This document shows positions 18,051 through 29,179 of a stretch of DNA of 64,000 bases, one piece after another. Origin of the DNA: Streptomyces sp. SID14436 (GTDB lineage: Bacteria > Actinomycetota > Actinomycetes > Streptomycetales > Streptomycetaceae); assembly GCF_010548465.1 (NCBI RefSeq), contig NZ_JAAGMD010000321.1:35087-99086 (forward strand). The letters are read 5' to 3'. The notes beneath the pieces were generated by a model that saw only the letters and a list, made by a program, of their open reading frames with translations, did no database searches and had not been told where the DNA came from. Each line of letters opens with the position of its first letter. The first letter of the stretch is position 1. A program made the translations under genes and the position numbers.

Positions 18051-21000
18051 GTGAACGACCACTCACCCGGAGATCTTTCCGGGCACTCCGGGCTGCGTCA
18101 GCCCGGGCGGAGACGGGCCCTGCGCCACGTCTCCATGGGTTTGGCCGTCGTCATGTCGACGTCGGTCTTCTACGGGGCACAAGGTGCCGTTGCAGCTACG
18201 CTGCCCGCGGCACCCGTTGAGAAGCCTGCGAAGGCTGTGGCCACGTCGGCCGCGGACATCGCGTCGGCTCGGGTTGCTGCTCGGCTGAACAAGAAGCGTG
18301 TCGAGGCACTGTCGGAGCGCACGGAGACATCGACGACGTGGGCGAATCCGGACGGCACTCTGACCACAGAGCTGTCCGCCGGCCCGGTCCGGTTCCGCGA
18401 CGAGGGTGAATGGCGCTCGGTCGATCTCGACCTGGTCCGCGACTCGGACGGCTCAGTTGCGCCCAAGGCGCACCCGCAAGGGCTCGAACTCGGCGAGCGG
18501 GGCGGCAAGAAGCTGTCGTCCCTATCGGAGAACGACGACGCGCCTGCCCGTGACCTGGTCACCCTCGGTGAAGGTGACCAGCAGATCCGCTTGCAGTGGA
18601 AGGGTGGCCTGCCGGAACCGGAGCTGGACGGCAACCGGGCAACGTACGTCGGCGCGGTGCCGGACGGTGACGTGGTCGTCGAGGCGACCCGCACTGGATT
18701 CGAGCAGTACGTCACGATCCGCAAGCGGCCCACGCAGAAACGTTACTCCTACACGCTGCCACTGAAGGCCAAGGGCCTGAAGGTCAAGCAGCTCAAGGAC
18801 GGCAGCCTGCTCTTCACCGACAAGAAGAGCAAGAAACGGGCAGTCATGCCCGCGCCCGTCATGTGGGACGCTGCCGTCGACAAGAGGTCCGGTGAACACA
18901 CCAACCGGGCCAGAGTCTTGATGAAGGTCGTCAAGACCAAGGACGGCGTGAACCTGGTCCTGACCCCGGACGCCACGTTCCTCGCTGATCCGGACACGCA
19001 ATACCCGGTCACGGTGGACCCGTCGACGTCCTCGCTGTCAAACGTCTTCGACACCTACGTCCAGCAGGGCGAAAAAGTCGACTGGTCCGCAGACACAGAG
19101 CTGGACCTCGGCAATCCGGGCACGAAGAACGCCGACGGCACCCCGCGCACGGCACGCTCCTTCATCACCTGGAACACCACACCCATCCAGGACGCCCTGA
19201 TCTCCAGCGCGAAGCTGAGCCTGTGGAACTTCCACTCCGGCAACACCGACTGCAAGGCCTACCCATGGGAGGTGTGGTCCACCGGCGCGGCCTCGACCTC
19301 CTCCCGCTGGACCTCCCAGCCGGCCTGGACCGCCAAGAAGGCAACCTCGACCGGTACGACCGGAAACGCGGGCTGTTCCACCCAGCCGGACGGGTGGATC
19401 AACGCCGACGTCACCGGACTCGTTCAGGAGTGGGCCTCTGCCAAGGCGACCCGCGGCCACATGGGCCTGCGCGCCTCGAACGAGTCGGTCATCGCGCAGT
19501 GGAAGCGGGTCAACTCCGCCAACGCGCCTTCCAATCCACCCAAGCTGGTCGTCACCTACAACTACCGTCCGCGCACCGGCACCAAGCAGGAAGCCGGCCC
19601 GCCGTACTTCTCCTACAGCGGCGCCTACGTGGTGAACACCTCCACGCCCACGCTGCGGGACACCTTCGTGGACGCCAACGGTGACAAGGTCAACGGCACC
19701 TTCCAGATCTACGACAACGCCACCAACACTCAGGTCGGCGACGTCATCGTGTCCAAGTACGTGCCTTCCGGGCAGGTCGCCTCCGTGACCGTCCCACCGG
19801 GCATGCTGGCCAACGGCAAGACCTACAAGTTCCGCACCAGCCCGTACGACGGCACGCACTACAACACCGGCTGGTCGGCCTGGAAGACCTTCACCGTCGA
19901 CACGACCGCGCCCGTCGCACCGACGAGCATCACGTCGGCGGACTACCCGTCGAACGCGTGGGTCAAGGGCACGGGCCAGGCCGGAACCTTCACCGCCACC
20001 CCGAACGGCACCGACCACAACTGGCTCGAGTGGTCCCTCGACGGCGTGACCTGGACCAAGGTCGCCACCGCCGGCTCCAAGGCCGCCAAGGCCATCAGCA
20101 TCACCCCGCCCAAGGACGGCACCCATACCCTCCAGGTGCGGCAGGTCGACAAGGCCGACAACAAGTCCGAGGCCGTCGAGTACACCTTCCACGCCGGACC
20201 GGGCGGATTCGTCCAGCCCTCCGACGGCGAGCGCACCGCGCGACGCCTGCCGCTGGTCGCCGAAGCCGACGGCAGCAAGTACAACGCCGTCTCCTTCTCC
20301 TGGCGCCGGTCCGAGGCCGACCCCTGGCAGCCGATCCCGGCCGGCCAGGTCACTTCGGGCGGCAACGCACTGACGGCGTGGCCCGTGGCCATGACGGGCG
20401 GCAAGAACAGCCCGCTGGTGTGGAATGCCACCGACACCGTCGACCCCGACGGCACCATCCAGATCAAGGCCGACTTCACCGGCCCCGGCGGCAGCGGCGC
20501 GACCGAACCCCTGTCCGTCGTGGTCGACCGCAACGCCTCCGGCGCCGCCGCCGACGAGGTGGGACCGGGCTCGCTGAACCTGCTCACCGGTGACTACACG
20601 CTGTCCGCCAGCGACGCCTCGGCCTTCGGGCTGTCCGTGTCCCGTACGGCCTCCTCGCGCACACCGAACGAGGGCGCCAAGCAAGAGGGCCAGGCACCGA
20701 TCTTCGGCAAGGAGTGGGTCTCCGGCACGGCTGCCGAGGCGCCCGAGTCGGACTACTCCCACATCCGGCGAACGTCGGACACGGCCGTCGCCGTTGTCGA
20801 CTCCGAGGGCGAGGAGACGCACTTCACGGCCAATGCTGCCAAGACCGGCTGGGTTCCTGAGACCGGCTCCGAGGACCTGACCCTCACGGGTAGCGTGACC
20901 GGTTCGTTCACGCTCTCCGACACCGAGGGCACGGTCACCACCTTCACCAAACCGGATGCAGCCGCTACCACCTGGCAAGTCTCCTCCACACTCCTGGACG

Positions 21001-24000
21001 GACTGGCCAACACCACCACCACGGTCGTCTCCGAAACGGTGACCGTGGACGGCAAGAAGCTGGCCCGTCCCAAGCGGGTCATCGCGCCGACCTCCGCCGC
21101 GAGCGCCGCGGCCTGCACGGCCACGCCGTCCACCAAGGGCTGCCGGGCGTTGGAGTTCGTCTACGCCGCCTCCACCACTGCCACCGGCCTCGTCTTCGGG
21201 GACTTCGCCGACCAGGTGAAGGAGATCCGGCTGTGGTCCACCGAGCCCGGTGCCGCCGCGGCCACCTCCAAGATCGTGCAGACGTACGCCTACGACGGGT
21301 CCGGACGCCTGCGCCAGGCATGGAACCCGCAGATCAGTCCCGCGCTGAAAACCGAGTACTCCTACGATGCGGCAGGCCGGGTCACCACTCTGACTCCTGC
21401 CGGGGAACTGCCCTGGACCTTCACCTACGGCAAGGCCGGCGCCGCCGCCACCGCCGGTGAGGGCATGCTCCTCAAGGCGTCCCGCTCCGGCCTGCAGCAG
21501 GGCACCAAGGACGTCGAGTCCGGCACCAACTCCACCTCCATCGTCTACGACGTGCCGCTGACCGGCACTACCGCCCCGAACAAGATGGGTGCGGCGGACG
21601 TGAAGACGTGGGGGCAGACGGACACCCCGACTGACGCAACCGCAGTCTTCCCTGCCGACTCGGTCCCCGCCTCGAATGCGGGCAGTGGTCTGACGGCAGG
21701 GTCGTACACGCGCGCTACCATCACCTACATGGGCGTCTCCGGGCGTTCGGTCAACAGCGCAACCCCAGGCGGCCACATCTCCACCACGGAATACGATCGC
21801 TTCGGCAACACGGTGCGCGAACTGTCCGCCGGCAACCGCGAGATTGCCCTGGGCGTCAGCGCCGCCGACAAGGCCGCCCAGGCCGAGCTCGGCATCGGCC
21901 AGCTCATCAGCGCTGAGCGTGCCGACTTGCTGGCCACCAAGTCGGTCTACAACAAAACGGGGACCCGTGAGCTGGAGGAGTTCGGCCCGCTGCGGCGGAT
22001 CGACCTCACGACTGACCTGAAGACCGGCACGACGACCCTGGTGCCCTCCGGAACCTCGGTGACGGCCCGTTCGTGGACGGTCAACGAGTACGACGCCGGC
22101 CGCCCGACCGACGGCACGGCCACGGTGAAGGACCAGATCACCAAGGTCACCAGCGGCGCCCAAGTGCGTGAGCACCCCACCGTCCTCGGCGAGGCCCGCG
22201 CCACGCAGACGGTGTATGACTGGGCCAAGGGCATGCCTACCCAGACGGTCAAGGACCCGGGCGGTCTCGCGATCACCGAGACCACCGAGTACGACGAACA
22301 AGGCCGCATCACCAAGCAGCGGCTGCCCGGAGCCACCGGAAACGACGCCGCGACCCGGGTGACCACCTACTGGTCCGCGACCGGCACCGGCACCTGCCAG
22401 GGCCGACCCGAGTGGGCCGACCTGGTCTGCTCCACCGGTCCGGCCGGCGCCATCACCGGCGGCGGCACCAACCCGGCCCAACTGCCGACCACCACCACCG
22501 AATACAGCTGGTGGGGGGACCCCGCCCAGGTCTCCGAGACCGCCAACGGCAGCACCCGCACCACCACGACCACCTACGACAACGCCGGCCGTCCCACCAA
22601 GGTCACCACCACCGGCGGACTCGGCCAGGCGGTCCCGCAGGCGACGACCGAGTACGACGCGGCCACGGGACGCGCGGTCAAGACGGTCTCTCCGACAGGG
22701 GGAACCATTACCAAGGTGTTCGACAAGCTCGGCCGCCAGATGTCCTACACGGATGCCGACGGCGGTGTCACCACCACCGAGTACGACCTGCTGAACCGGC
22801 CGGTCAAGGTCAAGGACAACGCGCCCTCAACCGTCACGTACACCTACGACACGGCTGTGGAGCCGCGCGGCTTGGCCACGAAGACCACCGACTCCATCGC
22901 CGGCGTCTTCCAAGCGACCTACGACGCGGACGGCTCCGTGGCGAGCGAGAAGCTGCCCGGCGGTTACACCCTCACCACCACCGAGGACACGACGGGCGCC
23001 ACGCTGAACCGCTCCTACAAGCGTGACAGCGACGGCACCCTCGTCTACGCGGACACCGTGACCGAATCCATCCACGGTCAGGTAACAAGCCACGCGGGCT
23101 GGTCCGACCAGACCTACCGCTACGACGCCACCGGCCGCCTCACCACGGTCGAGGACACCGTGGACACGGTCTGCACGCGCCGCACCTACACGTTCGACGC
23201 GCGCACCAACCGCAAGTCCCTCACCACCATCGCTGCGGCCCCCGGCCTGGACTGCGCCACCACGGGAGGAACCACCACCAGCCACACCTACGACAGCGCC
23301 GACCGCCTCATAGACACCGGCTACGTTTACGACGCGTTCGGCCGCACGACTACGGTCCCCGGCAATGGCACGGTCGGCTACTACGCCAATGATCTCGCCT
23401 ACCAGCAGACCGCGAGCGGCCAGCGGCAGACCTGGCAGCTCGACGCCGCTCACCGCTTCCGTTCCTGGAAGACCGAAACGGGCAGCGGCTCCACGTGGAC
23501 CCAGACCAGCTCGAAGCTCAACCACTACGACGGAGACGGAGACAACCCGCGCTGGATCGTCGAGGACACCGCCACTGGTGCCCTGACCCGCAACGTGGAG
23601 TCTGCCTCCGGCGACCTGGCCGCCACCACCAGCAAGACCGGCAACACCACCCTGCAGCTCACCACCGTCCACGGTGACGTGGCCCTCCAGCTCCCGCTGG
23701 ACACCAGCAAGGCACCCGTCGCCCTCGACACCGACGAGTACGGCAACCCGCGGGCCGGCCAGGCGGCCACCCGCTACAACTGGCTCGGCGCCAAGCAGCG
23801 CTCCACCGAGACCCTCACCGGTCTCACCCTCATGGGCGTCCGCCTCTACAACCCCGCCACCGGACGCTTCCTCTCCCCCGACCCCGTCTACGGGGGTGGA
23901 GACAACGCCTACGCCTACCCCGGCGACCCCATCAACCAGTACGACCTCGACGGCAAGAGGTGGTGGCGCAAGGCCAAGAGCTGGGCGAAACGGGGGCTGG

Positions 24001-24317
24001 GATGCAGCGCGACCAAGTGCCTCTTCTTCAACAAGAGGAACAAGCACTTCGTCATGCGAGACGGTCGACCGGGACTCCACTTCAAAAACCATCGGATCCG
24101 TGCCGAATGGGATCGGAGCAACGGCTGGCACGTGAACGTGGGCAAAAAGCACTATCGCGCACGCGACGCAATCAGAAAAGCCACCAGATCGGGCGGCCGC
24201 TTCCTGCGAGGCGTAGGCCGAGCAAGCCGCCGATGGGGACCGCCCATCTGGATTCCAAACGAAGTACACCGCTACCGTAATCCGTGCTACCCGCTCCGGC
24301 GCTGTCCGGCCGCATAG
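18051..24317 (+). CDS. RHS-repeat polymorphic toxin with shared N-terminal secretion block
   Basis: 2088 aa from GTG 18051 (AAGGGGAAG upstream). Order: long signal region ([19 protein letters not shown]); conserved [15 protein letters not shown] (about 83); DNRLRE-like domain from [16 protein letters not shown] (about 327); YDGTHY module (about 534-613, [18 protein letters not shown]); a further domain; RHS/YD repeats from about 1080 ([28 protein letters not shown]); and the RHS hallmark [19 protein letters not shown] followed by NQYDLDGK (about 1965). The last about 120 residues ([40 protein letters not shown]) are a basic tip of unrecognised fold, expected to be the toxin. RHS shells encapsulate and release such tips. 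Two small genes follow. Confidence 0.85.
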   Translation: MNDHSPGDLSGHSGLRQPGRRRALRHVSMGLAVVMSTSVFYGAQGAVAATLPAAPVEKPAKAVATSAADIASARVAARLNKKRVEALSERTETSTTWANPDGTLTTELSAGPVRFRDEGEWRSVDLDLVRDSDGSVAPKAHPQGLELGERGGKKLSSLSENDDAPARDLVTLGEGDQQIRLQWKGGLPEPELDGNRATYVGAVPDGDVVVEATRTGFEQYVTIRKRPTQKRYSYTLPLKAKGLKVKQLKDGSLLFTDKKSKKRAVMPAPVMWDAAVDKRSGEHTNRARVLMKVVKTKDGVNLVLTPDATFLADPDTQYPVTVDPSTSSLSNVFDTYVQQGEKVDWSADTELDLGNPGTKNADGTPRTARSFITWNTTPIQDALISSAKLSLWNFHSGNTDCKAYPWEVWSTGAASTSSRWTSQPAWTAKKATSTGTTGNAGCSTQPDGWINADVTGLVQEWASAKATRGHMGLRASNESVIAQWKRVNSANAPSNPPKLVVTYNYRPRTGTKQEAGPPYFSYSGAYVVNTSTPTLRDTFVDANGDKVNGTFQIYDNATNTQVGDVIVSKYVPSGQVASVTVPPGMLANGKTYKFRTSPYDGTHYNTGWSAWKTFTVDTTAPVAPTSITSADYPSNAWVKGTGQAGTFTATPNGTDHNWLEWSLDGVTWTKVATAGSKAAKAISITPPKDGTHTLQVRQVDKADNKSEAVEYTFHAGPGGFVQPSDGERTARRLPLVAEADGSKYNAVSFSWRRSEADPWQPIPAGQVTSGGNALTAWPVAMTGGKNSPLVWNATDTVDPDGTIQIKADFTGPGGSGATEPLSVVVDRNASGAAADEVGPGSLNLLTGDYTLSASDASAFGLSVSRTASSRTPNEGAKQEGQAPIFGKEWVSGTAAEAPESDYSHIRRTSDTAVAVVDSEGEETHFTANAAKTGWVPETGSEDLTLTGSVTGSFTLSDTEGTVTTFTKPDAAATTWQVSSTLLDGLANTTTTVVSETVTVDGKKLARPKRVIAPTSAASAAACTATPSTKGCRALEFVYAASTTATGLVFGDFADQVKEIRLWSTEPGAAAATSKIVQTYAYDGSGRLRQAWNPQISPALKTEYSYDAAGRVTTLTPAGELPWTFTYGKAGAAATAGEGMLLKASRSGLQQGTKDVESGTNSTSIVYDVPLTGTTAPNKMGAADVKTWGQTDTPTDATAVFPADSVPASNAGSGLTAGSYTRATITYMGVSGRSVNSATPGGHISTTEYDRFGNTVRELSAGNREIALGVSAADKAAQAELGIGQLISAERADLLATKSVYNKTGTRELEEFGPLRRIDLTTDLKTGTTTLVPSGTSVTARSWTVNEYDAGRPTDGTATVKDQITKVTSGAQVREHPTVLGEARATQTVYDWAKGMPTQTVKDPGGLAITETTEYDEQGRITKQRLPGATGNDAATRVTTYWSATGTGTCQGRPEWADLVCSTGPAGAITGGGTNPAQLPTTTTEYSWWGDPAQVSETANGSTRTTTTTYDNAGRPTKVTTTGGLGQAVPQATTEYDAATGRAVKTVSPTGGTITKVFDKLGRQMSYTDADGGVTTTEYDLLNRPVKVKDNAPSTVTYTYDTAVEPRGLATKTTDSIAGVFQATYDADGSVASEKLPGGYTLTTTEDTTGATLNRSYKRDSDGTLVYADTVTESIHGQVTSHAGWSDQTYRYDATGRLTTVEDTVDTVCTRRTYTFDARTNRKSLTTIAAAPGLDCATTGGTTTSHTYDSADRLIDTGYVYDAFGRTTTVPGNGTVGYYANDLAYQQTASGQRQTWQLDAAHRFRSWKTETGSGSTWTQTSSKLNHYDGDGDNPRWIVEDTATGALTRNVESASGDLAATTSKTGNTTLQLTTVHGDVALQLPLDTSKAPVALDTDEYGNPRAGQAATRYNWLGAKQRSTETLTGLTLMGVRLYNPATGRFLSPDPVYGGGDNAYAYPGDPINQYDLDGKRWWRKAKSWAKRGLGCSATKCLFFNKRNKHFVMRDGRPGLHFKNHRIRAEWDRSNGWHVNVGKKHYRARDAIRKATRSGGRFLRGVGRASRRWGPPIWIPNEVHRYRNPCYPLRRCPAA

Positions 24318-24335
24318 CATGAGTCTGAGCCACCA

Positions 24336-24377
24336 TGTTCGCCGGCTTCTTTCCGATCGGAAAGAAGCCGGCGAACA
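24336..24377. terminator. 42-bp perfect palindrome between RHS toxin and downstream gene
   Basis: The 21-base arms (24336-24356 and 24357-24377) are exact complements with no spacer, centred on CCGATCGG. It lies 18 bases after the RHS stop and 23 bases before the next ATG. As RNA it would form a long stem, a terminator or attenuator separating toxin and candidate immunity expression. As DNA it could be an operator or recombination site. Confidence 0.75.
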
Positions 24378-24400
24378 GCCGAGGAAAGGAAGCCGCAATC

Positions 24401-24850
24401 ATGCTGTACATCGAAGCGGCGAACTCTCGCGACATGGAGACCTTCATCTCTGCACTCAGCCGAGAATTGCAACTGTTCAAGGCTGATGTATACGTGGACC
24501 TATACATCGATGAGCCGCTCAGCGACGAAGGAGCAGACGAATCATTTCGAGCGATGATTAGAATCGCGACACAAAAGGAGAAGACCGACCGCCGATCGCG
24601 TATTCTCGGAAGACGTGATCCGCTCATGGGTGTGAAAGTAGACCTCGGGCAGAGCGACCAGGCCGTCCATTTCTCCCGCATTGCCCATCGCATCATCAAT
24701 GCCGAAGGATGGTGTGGCGACCATCAAGTGTTCGGAACCGTAGAATCTTCCGTGCGCGTCTGGGTAGACATGCCGACCGAAGTGATTAAAAGAGTCCTTC
24801 TCGCAGCCACGGCCGCAGGTGCCATCATCCGAGTAAATCCTTCAGAGTGA
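24401..24850 (+). CDS. Candidate immunity protein for the RHS toxin
   Basis: 149 aa from ATG 24401, which follows AGGAAAGGA; an upstream in-frame ATG lies inside the palindrome and is rejected. The protein (LYIEAANSRDMETFISALSR, LFKADVYVDLYIDEPLSDEG, VRVWVDMPTEVIKRVLLAAT) is soluble, acidic and unrecognised. Its base composition is visibly less G/C-rich than its neighbours, and together with the basic RHS tip it fits the usual toxin-then-immunity order. The immunity role is inference from position, charge complementarity and composition. Confidence 0.65.
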   Translation: MLYIEAANSRDMETFISALSRELQLFKADVYVDLYIDEPLSDEGADESFRAMIRIATQKEKTDRRSRILGRRDPLMGVKVDLGQSDQAVHFSRIAHRIINAEGWCGDHQVFGTVESSVRVWVDMPTEVIKRVLLAATAAGAIIRVNPSE

Positions 24851-24872
24851 GTAACCTTTCCGAGGTGGTGTC

Positions 24873-25067
24873 ATGCGGAAATATCAACTCACCCTATTTA
24901 TTGTGGTCTTCGTCCCATTCATGACGGTGAGCGCGATCGACCGCATCCCCGAGGAGGGATGGTCCCGGGTGTGGGGAGTCGTTGAGATCGTCCTGGCTGC
25001 AGCTATCGCAATTGGTGCGCTCGTAGAGGTCCGGAGAGAATGGAAAAGAAGAAGGTCCAGTCACTAA
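24873..25067 (+). CDS. Small two-helix membrane protein after the candidate immunity gene
   Basis: 64 aa with GAGGTGGTG before ATG 24873. Two hydrophobic segments (LTLFIVVFVPFMTVSAI and VWGVVEIVLAAAIAIGALVE) are followed by a basic tail (RREWKRRRSSH). It is 22 bases from the previous stop, so probably co-transcribed. A small membrane protein beside an RHS toxin could be a second immunity component; nothing in the sequence proves it. Confidence 0.6.
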   Translation: MRKYQLTLFIVVFVPFMTVSAIDRIPEEGWSRVWGVVEIVLAAAIAIGALVEVRREWKRRRSSH

Positions 25068-25197
25068 CTGACCTCCGAAGTGCCCGTCACCTGAACAACA
25101 CCCAGCTAAGAGTTCGTGAAACTCTCTTGCTGAACGGGCCTGACAAACGGTGACTGGTATGACAATTCGGCCGTTCGAGATGGTATGTGTCCGGCCG

Positions 25198-25319
25198 TGA
25201 ATCACGGACGATGTCCTGTGGGCGCTGGATCGATACGCTCCAGCCGCCTTGGTACCGAGGCTTCCGGTCCATGACCCCCGCCGGGCCGGCTGTGCCTACA
25301 GGGCATCGTCTACGTGCTG
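25198..25319 (+). pseudogene. IS5-family transposase N-terminal remnant
   Basis: Reading pieces in two frames gives ITDDVLWAL and CLQGIVYVL, which match the N-terminus of IS5-group transposases (TDxxWxxIxPLLP..GxxRxxxxxxLxGIxYVLRTG). It is frame-broken and ends abruptly where the dispersed repeat at 25320 begins. Confidence 0.5.
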
Positions 25320-25690
25320 AAGATCAGCCGTCGGGCCTGTCCCCCCATTCCGGTGGGAGACTGCGGGTTTCGCAGCTTCCCGGAGACCACGTCTGTCGTG
25401 GACCCCGATCGGATCCGCGCGATGCGTGGGCCCTGGGGTTCGAGGTGGCTGCACTTTACCCCGAGCGTCACGGATTTCGTTCCCGTCAGCCCTCTGGCTG
25501 ACCGGCGCCGGTGTGGCATCTGGTGCCACACCGAGTAGTTGCAGGTGCCCCGTTTACGACCCTCAAGCCTTGCTCAAGTCCTACAGCTGGAAGAGTCCGT
25601 GACGCCCCGTCCGCCCAGCGTGCCACCGACCCCGCCCGGAGTGCCAAAGTTCACACAAGGAGCACACCGCCCAGACCACCGTGCGCCCCC
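25320..25690. repeat. Dispersed repeat of about 370 bp, copy 1
   Basis: Closely matches 43309-43687 with scattered substitutions. No frame is conserved in both copies. It holds short hairpins, including one near 25510-25533 (GGTGTGGCA..TGCCACACC) and one near 25387-25401 (CCACGTCTGTCGTGG). In copy 2 it begins at the start codon of a small gene. It could be a mobile non-autonomous element or a structured RNA region. Confidence 0.7.
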
Positions 25691-25989
25691 ACATCCCGGA
25701 AGCCTTCAACGACCCACCCACCACACGCTGAAGCCACCGCAGCGGCGGCAGCAACTCGGCGTCCTCCTGGGCAGGGCACCGGGAGCCGGACCGGCCGGCC
25801 TGAGCACCTCAGCCCGGATGAGCCGGGCTGAGGGCGACACGGCAGAGCGACGGTGCTGCGGTTCCTCGCGTCCGCGACCTGCACGAGCACCTCGGCCTGC
25901 CCACCGACGAGCCCCGGACGCGGCCGCTACCGGAAACGGACTTAACGCCCTCTCAGAGGCATCATCGACGGTGCAGGCACGTGCCGGAT

Positions 25990-26270
25990 GTGGCGTCTTC
26001 ACAGGTAGCGGCGGTTGCGGCGTGAACTGTATGCCTTGTCGCCGCTGACGTGGTCGGGCCGGGGCCGAGGGCGTCCGCCCAGCGGCCGGGGGACCCGGAT
26101 CCGATCCAGGACCTCGATCAGTTGCGGCGTCGCCCCCTGGCCCGGCGTGCAGAAAGGGCAGTGGGCGGCAGCCGCCTTTGCCGACGAGGTGGATCTTGCA
26201 GGTCAGGCCGCCCCCTGGACCGTCCGAGTCCCTCGTCGGGGCGGTTGCGGGGTGTTGTCACTTTTTGGGA
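25990..26270 (-). pseudogene. IS5-family (IS427-like) transposase remnant
   Basis: On the minus strand, pieces in several frames read GGLTCKIHLVGKGGCRPLPF, then LIEVLDRIRVPRPLGGRPRP and DHVSGDKAYSSRRNRRYL, the central catalytic part of IS427-group transposases (RGGxTTKxHxxxDxxxxPL..LTxGQ..DxxxxxxxLxxIRVPR..RPRxRPxxVxxDKAYSS). The frames are broken and both ends are missing, so it is inactive. Confidence 0.7.
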
Positions 26271-26910
26271 CCCGCGGCCGGGCTTTGCGGGCGCCGGCCG
26301 CATGCTGATGGGGCGGGCCCCCTCGCCAGCCTCGCTCCCTTCAGAACCGGATGAGTAACGCGGACGCGCGCCTTCAAGCCCGCGCCCTGTCCCAGGTGCG
26401 GCACTGAGGCGCCTGGCCGTGGTGACAATGCCCGACACCGTCCACTGAGTGAAGTCCACCGCGCGGACCGCTGACCGCGACGAGCGCTCCAGCTTCTCGG
26501 TCACGACCTGGACGTCGTCGACCGGCCGTGCGTGGACCTGCGCGTCGAGGGGCAGCACAGGTACGACGCGACCGGACCGGTGACCGCCGCTGACTTGGAC
26601 GCCCACAGTGTCCGCCCGGCGGGGCACCGGCATGCCGGGTTTCAGGACTGATGGTTCCCGGAGACGACCGCGACGTTCCAAGCAGCGGCCCCACCGGCCA
26701 CATTGATCCGGGATGCGCTGCACCTTCTTCTCCACTCCACTTATCAACGGCTCATGCTCCGGTGTCTGAAATAGCACGATGACTCGGACCAGCGGGCGGA
26801 ATCTCAAACCGCGTTGTGGGTTCCCTGTGCTTGAATCTCGTCGACCCGGCGTGGACACGTCACTGACCAGGCGGTCGTCTGCGCTGTTCGTTCAAAACAG
26901 GGGACACAAC
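26271..26910. other. Decayed region upstream of a NucA/NucB gene; no supported gene
   Basis: A long minus-strand open frame (to 26858) has no recognisable family and continues through the IS5 remnant in the wrong frame, so it is not accepted. Promoter signals for the gene at 26911 should lie in the last 100-150 bases, which are more A/T-rich. Confidence 0.45.
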
Positions 26911-28266
26911 TTGAGATTGAAACGACTGATGACCGCGGGAGCCGTGTCGCTGGGGCTGCTGGGAAGCTGCCTGAGCGTGGCTCAGGCAGCTGCGGCGCCG
27001 GTGCGCGGATCAGACACGACGGCAGTGCACACCACAGGGGATGCCGTACCGCTCGAGCAGGATTCCGTGCTGCTGCCGGAAAACCTGGACGAGTCGTCAC
27101 AAGCGCTCGATGACGAGCTTTCCCTGCCGCTGCCTGAAGCGCTCGAGGGGGAAGCATCCGAACCGGCTACGCCGGCACTGGGAGAAGACGAACCGGTGAC
27201 GGAGGAGTTCTCGTCACCAGACCCGCAGACAGGCTCTGCGGCTGCGCAGGCGGCGTGCCGGACTCAATTGGCGGCCGCGCAGGCAGCCGACAGCGACAGC
27301 CCGGTGGCGTGTGTCCAGTGGGGCACCAGTGCGCCAGCGGCCGACCTGCGTGCGGCAGTCAACGCCTGGCCCGTGCCGAAGTGGTGTGATGACCACGGCG
27401 CGAACGGCAAGTGGTACGTCAACCGGTTCAAGGCATGCGGGATCTTTCCGGCCGATCTGACGGTGACGAACCCGCGCACCGGCGCGGTGGTCGGACGGAT
27501 GCACTACATCACCCGCGCCTACGCCTACAGCGCCCGGGACGTCAAAACCTGGGCCTACCAGGTCGAACTGCTGGAAGTGAACAGCTCCGGAGTGGCCAAG
27601 GGCAGCAGCGCCGTCGGTAGCGGCACCTGCGCGGGCAAGTGCAAGGTGACCAAGAGCACCTTCCCCCCTCAGGCGATGAGCAAGAGCAAGGAGCCGGTCG
27701 GCCAGTTCTTCCTCGACACCACCATCAAAACATCCCCCAAGGGACAGAAGGGCGACGGACAAGCGACGGCGGCATGGACGTTCACGAACCCAGCGTGGGC
27801 CGGCCCCAGTACTCAGATGAAGCTGCAGACTCCTGCCGTGCGGTGCGACAACGCCCTGCCCGGCACGTCGAAGCCCGGCTGCGTGATGCCTCACATCCCA
27901 GAGATGGTCTACGCGAAGAACGGTGAGTACCCGGAACTCGCCAAGCACATCGCGTACGCGCAGAACACCAAGAAGCTGCCCGGCAAGCACGGCACCAAGA
28001 GCTACCTGTCCCGGCTGACGGACAAAAAGAAGATCAAGGAAAACCGCGGCAAGGCGTGCCCCGCCAGTCTGAAGCGGCCGAAGGGCAAGCAATGCGACGA
28101 GTACCCCTTCGCATCCACCTGGCAAGGCGCCAAGACCGGGGGCGGCAAGTTCAGCCGACGCATGATCGACGGTCGCCAGAACGAGGAAGGCGGCAAGGCC
28201 CTGGGCCGTTTCTACCTGTATAACCGCATCATCGAAAAGGACAAGTTCCTGGTGTGGATCAAGTAG
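26911..28266 (+). CDS. Secreted NucA/NucB-type deoxyribonuclease, copy 1
   Basis: 451 aa from TTG 26911; AGGGGA 6 bases upstream and the signal peptide (LKRLMTAGAVSLGLLGSCLS) support this start over longer ones. Order: signal peptide, acidic linker, beta-rich middle domain (MHYITRAYAYSARDVKTWAY), the PAVRCDNALPG..GCVMPHIPEM segment, and a C-terminal NucA/NucB domain with CDEYPFASTWQG at about 395-406 and a C-terminal RIIEKDKFLVWIK. The family comprises secreted DNases carrying the C-D-E-Y/F-P-F-A motif. The domain ends 57 residues after that Cys, exactly as in the 51511-53001 protein. A small partner gene follows 28 bases later. Confidence 0.8.
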   Translation: MRLKRLMTAGAVSLGLLGSCLSVAQAAAAPVRGSDTTAVHTTGDAVPLEQDSVLLPENLDESSQALDDELSLPLPEALEGEASEPATPALGEDEPVTEEFSSPDPQTGSAAAQAACRTQLAAAQAADSDSPVACVQWGTSAPAADLRAAVNAWPVPKWCDDHGANGKWYVNRFKACGIFPADLTVTNPRTGAVVGRMHYITRAYAYSARDVKTWAYQVELLEVNSSGVAKGSSAVGSGTCAGKCKVTKSTFPPQAMSKSKEPVGQFFLDTTIKTSPKGQKGDGQATAAWTFTNPAWAGPSTQMKLQTPAVRCDNALPGTSKPGCVMPHIPEMVYAKNGEYPELAKHIAYAQNTKKLPGKHGTKSYLSRLTDKKKIKENRGKACPASLKRPKGKQCDEYPFASTWQGAKTGGGKFSRRMIDGRQNEEGGKALGRFYLYNRIIEKDKFLVWIK

Positions 28267-28294
28267 AAGACCACCGCCGGGGGAGGACTGCGAC

Positions 28295-28798
28295 ATGAGC
28301 GACGACACGGCACGGGGCCGGCAACTCGTCCCCGTGCAGTACCACCAGTTCGACATCAGCGACGAGGACGGCCCGACCGGCCCCGACATCGACCGCAGCC
28401 ACAACGGACTGGTACGCGTCACCGACGGCATTGTCACCGTCATGACCGGTATCCACACCGGCGACGTCGACGTCACCGTCACCCTCCACGACACCCCGCC
28501 CAACCCCGATGCAGGAGACTGGCAGGACATCGTGGAAGTCTCCGCACACTCCGTATCCGGCGACCTCCGAGTCCGCGGCATCATGGACGACCTCGACGAA
28601 GAACTCCCCGTCCTGGCGTTCAACGGGCCCGGTGACTACCGACTGCGCGTGCACGCCCGTGGCCGCGACACCGCCGTCGACCTGGCCCCGGACGAGGTCA
28701 CCGAGTGGTACCTCATCCAAGCCTGGCCGGCCCCCGCCGAACCTGTCACCGTACGACGTCAGAGCGACAACTACGGGGCGTCAGCCCGCACACACTGA
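28295..28798 (+). CDS. Small beta-rich protein after NucA/NucB DNase; candidate immunity
   Basis: 167 aa, ATG 28295, with GGGGGAGGA upstream. No signal peptide, so cytoplasmic. It is acidic and strand-rich (NGLVRVTDGIVTVMTGIHTG, DVDVTVTLHD, GDYRLRVHARGRDTAV, EVTEWYLIQAWPAP). The order of elements resembles the 175-aa protein beside the third NucA/NucB gene (VHVADGTALFISN, ATLTLQISD, YTMHVW, YLVEFVP), although identity is low. Position immediately after a secreted DNase, soluble nature and acidity fit immunity to a DNase; a regulator cannot be excluded. Confidence 0.6.
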   Translation: MSDDTARGRQLVPVQYHQFDISDEDGPTGPDIDRSHNGLVRVTDGIVTVMTGIHTGDVDVTVTLHDTPPNPDAGDWQDIVEVSAHSVSGDLRVRGIMDDLDEELPVLAFNGPGDYRLRVHARGRDTAVDLAPDEVTEWYLIQAWPAPAEPVTVRRQSDNYGASARTH

Positions 28799-28813
28799 AA
28801 GAATGCTGGCCAC

Positions 28814-28850
28814 GCCTGCCCGCTCACCGGAATACGGTGAGCGGGCAGGC
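28814..28850 (+). terminator. Hairpin terminator after the NucA/NucB copy 1 operon
   Basis: Perfect 16-bp arms (28814-28829 GCCTGCCCGCTCACCG and 28835-28850) with loop GAATA, 15 bases after the stop at 28798. Confidence 0.8.
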
Positions 28851-29179
28851 ATGCTGAGCTGTAAAGGTGGCCTACGCCTGGCGTCTGATGAGGCTGTCAG
28901 GCGCGGCCGCACGACTCAGCGAGTACGCGGACCTCAAAGTCAAGCGCGCCATGCTGCTCAAGGAATCGTTCCGGGTGTGCACGCATTGCCTTGCTCGGTG
29001 TGCATAAACTGCGCCACCCCCCCCGGGGGGAACGCCTGCCGCCGCGCTGGCCTCGGGAGTAGCATCCGCAGGTTCTGCACTCGGGGGAAGGGACTGTCCA
29101 GGACTTCCAGGTCCACCTCGGCACTGCCTGTGGACACCCTCAAAGTCGACCTCGTCGTCGGCCGCACCCTGGCCGGCAT
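28851..29179. other. Unassigned stretch between terminator and IS1380 remnant
   Basis: One plus-strand frame (about 28868-29005) has coding-like codon use and reads AARLSEYADLKVKRAMLLKE, but it has no start signal and no family. The remainder contains a C-run followed by a G-run near 29020-29030. Probably decayed. Confidence 0.35.

Noticed and set aside
19038..22481. 1147-codon open frame antisense to the RHS gene
   Set aside because: Lies wholly inside the RHS coding sequence; Gly/Val-rich low-complexity translation typical of the antisense of a high-G+C gene, no start signal, no family.
25420..25470. GGGGTTCGAGG resembling a tRNA T-arm in the dispersed repeat
   Set aside because: No matching acceptor, D or anticodon stems can be folded around it.
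26118..26858. Minus-strand frame upstream of NucA/NucB copy 1
   Set aside because: Runs out of register through the IS5 remnant and has no family; treated as decayed sequence.
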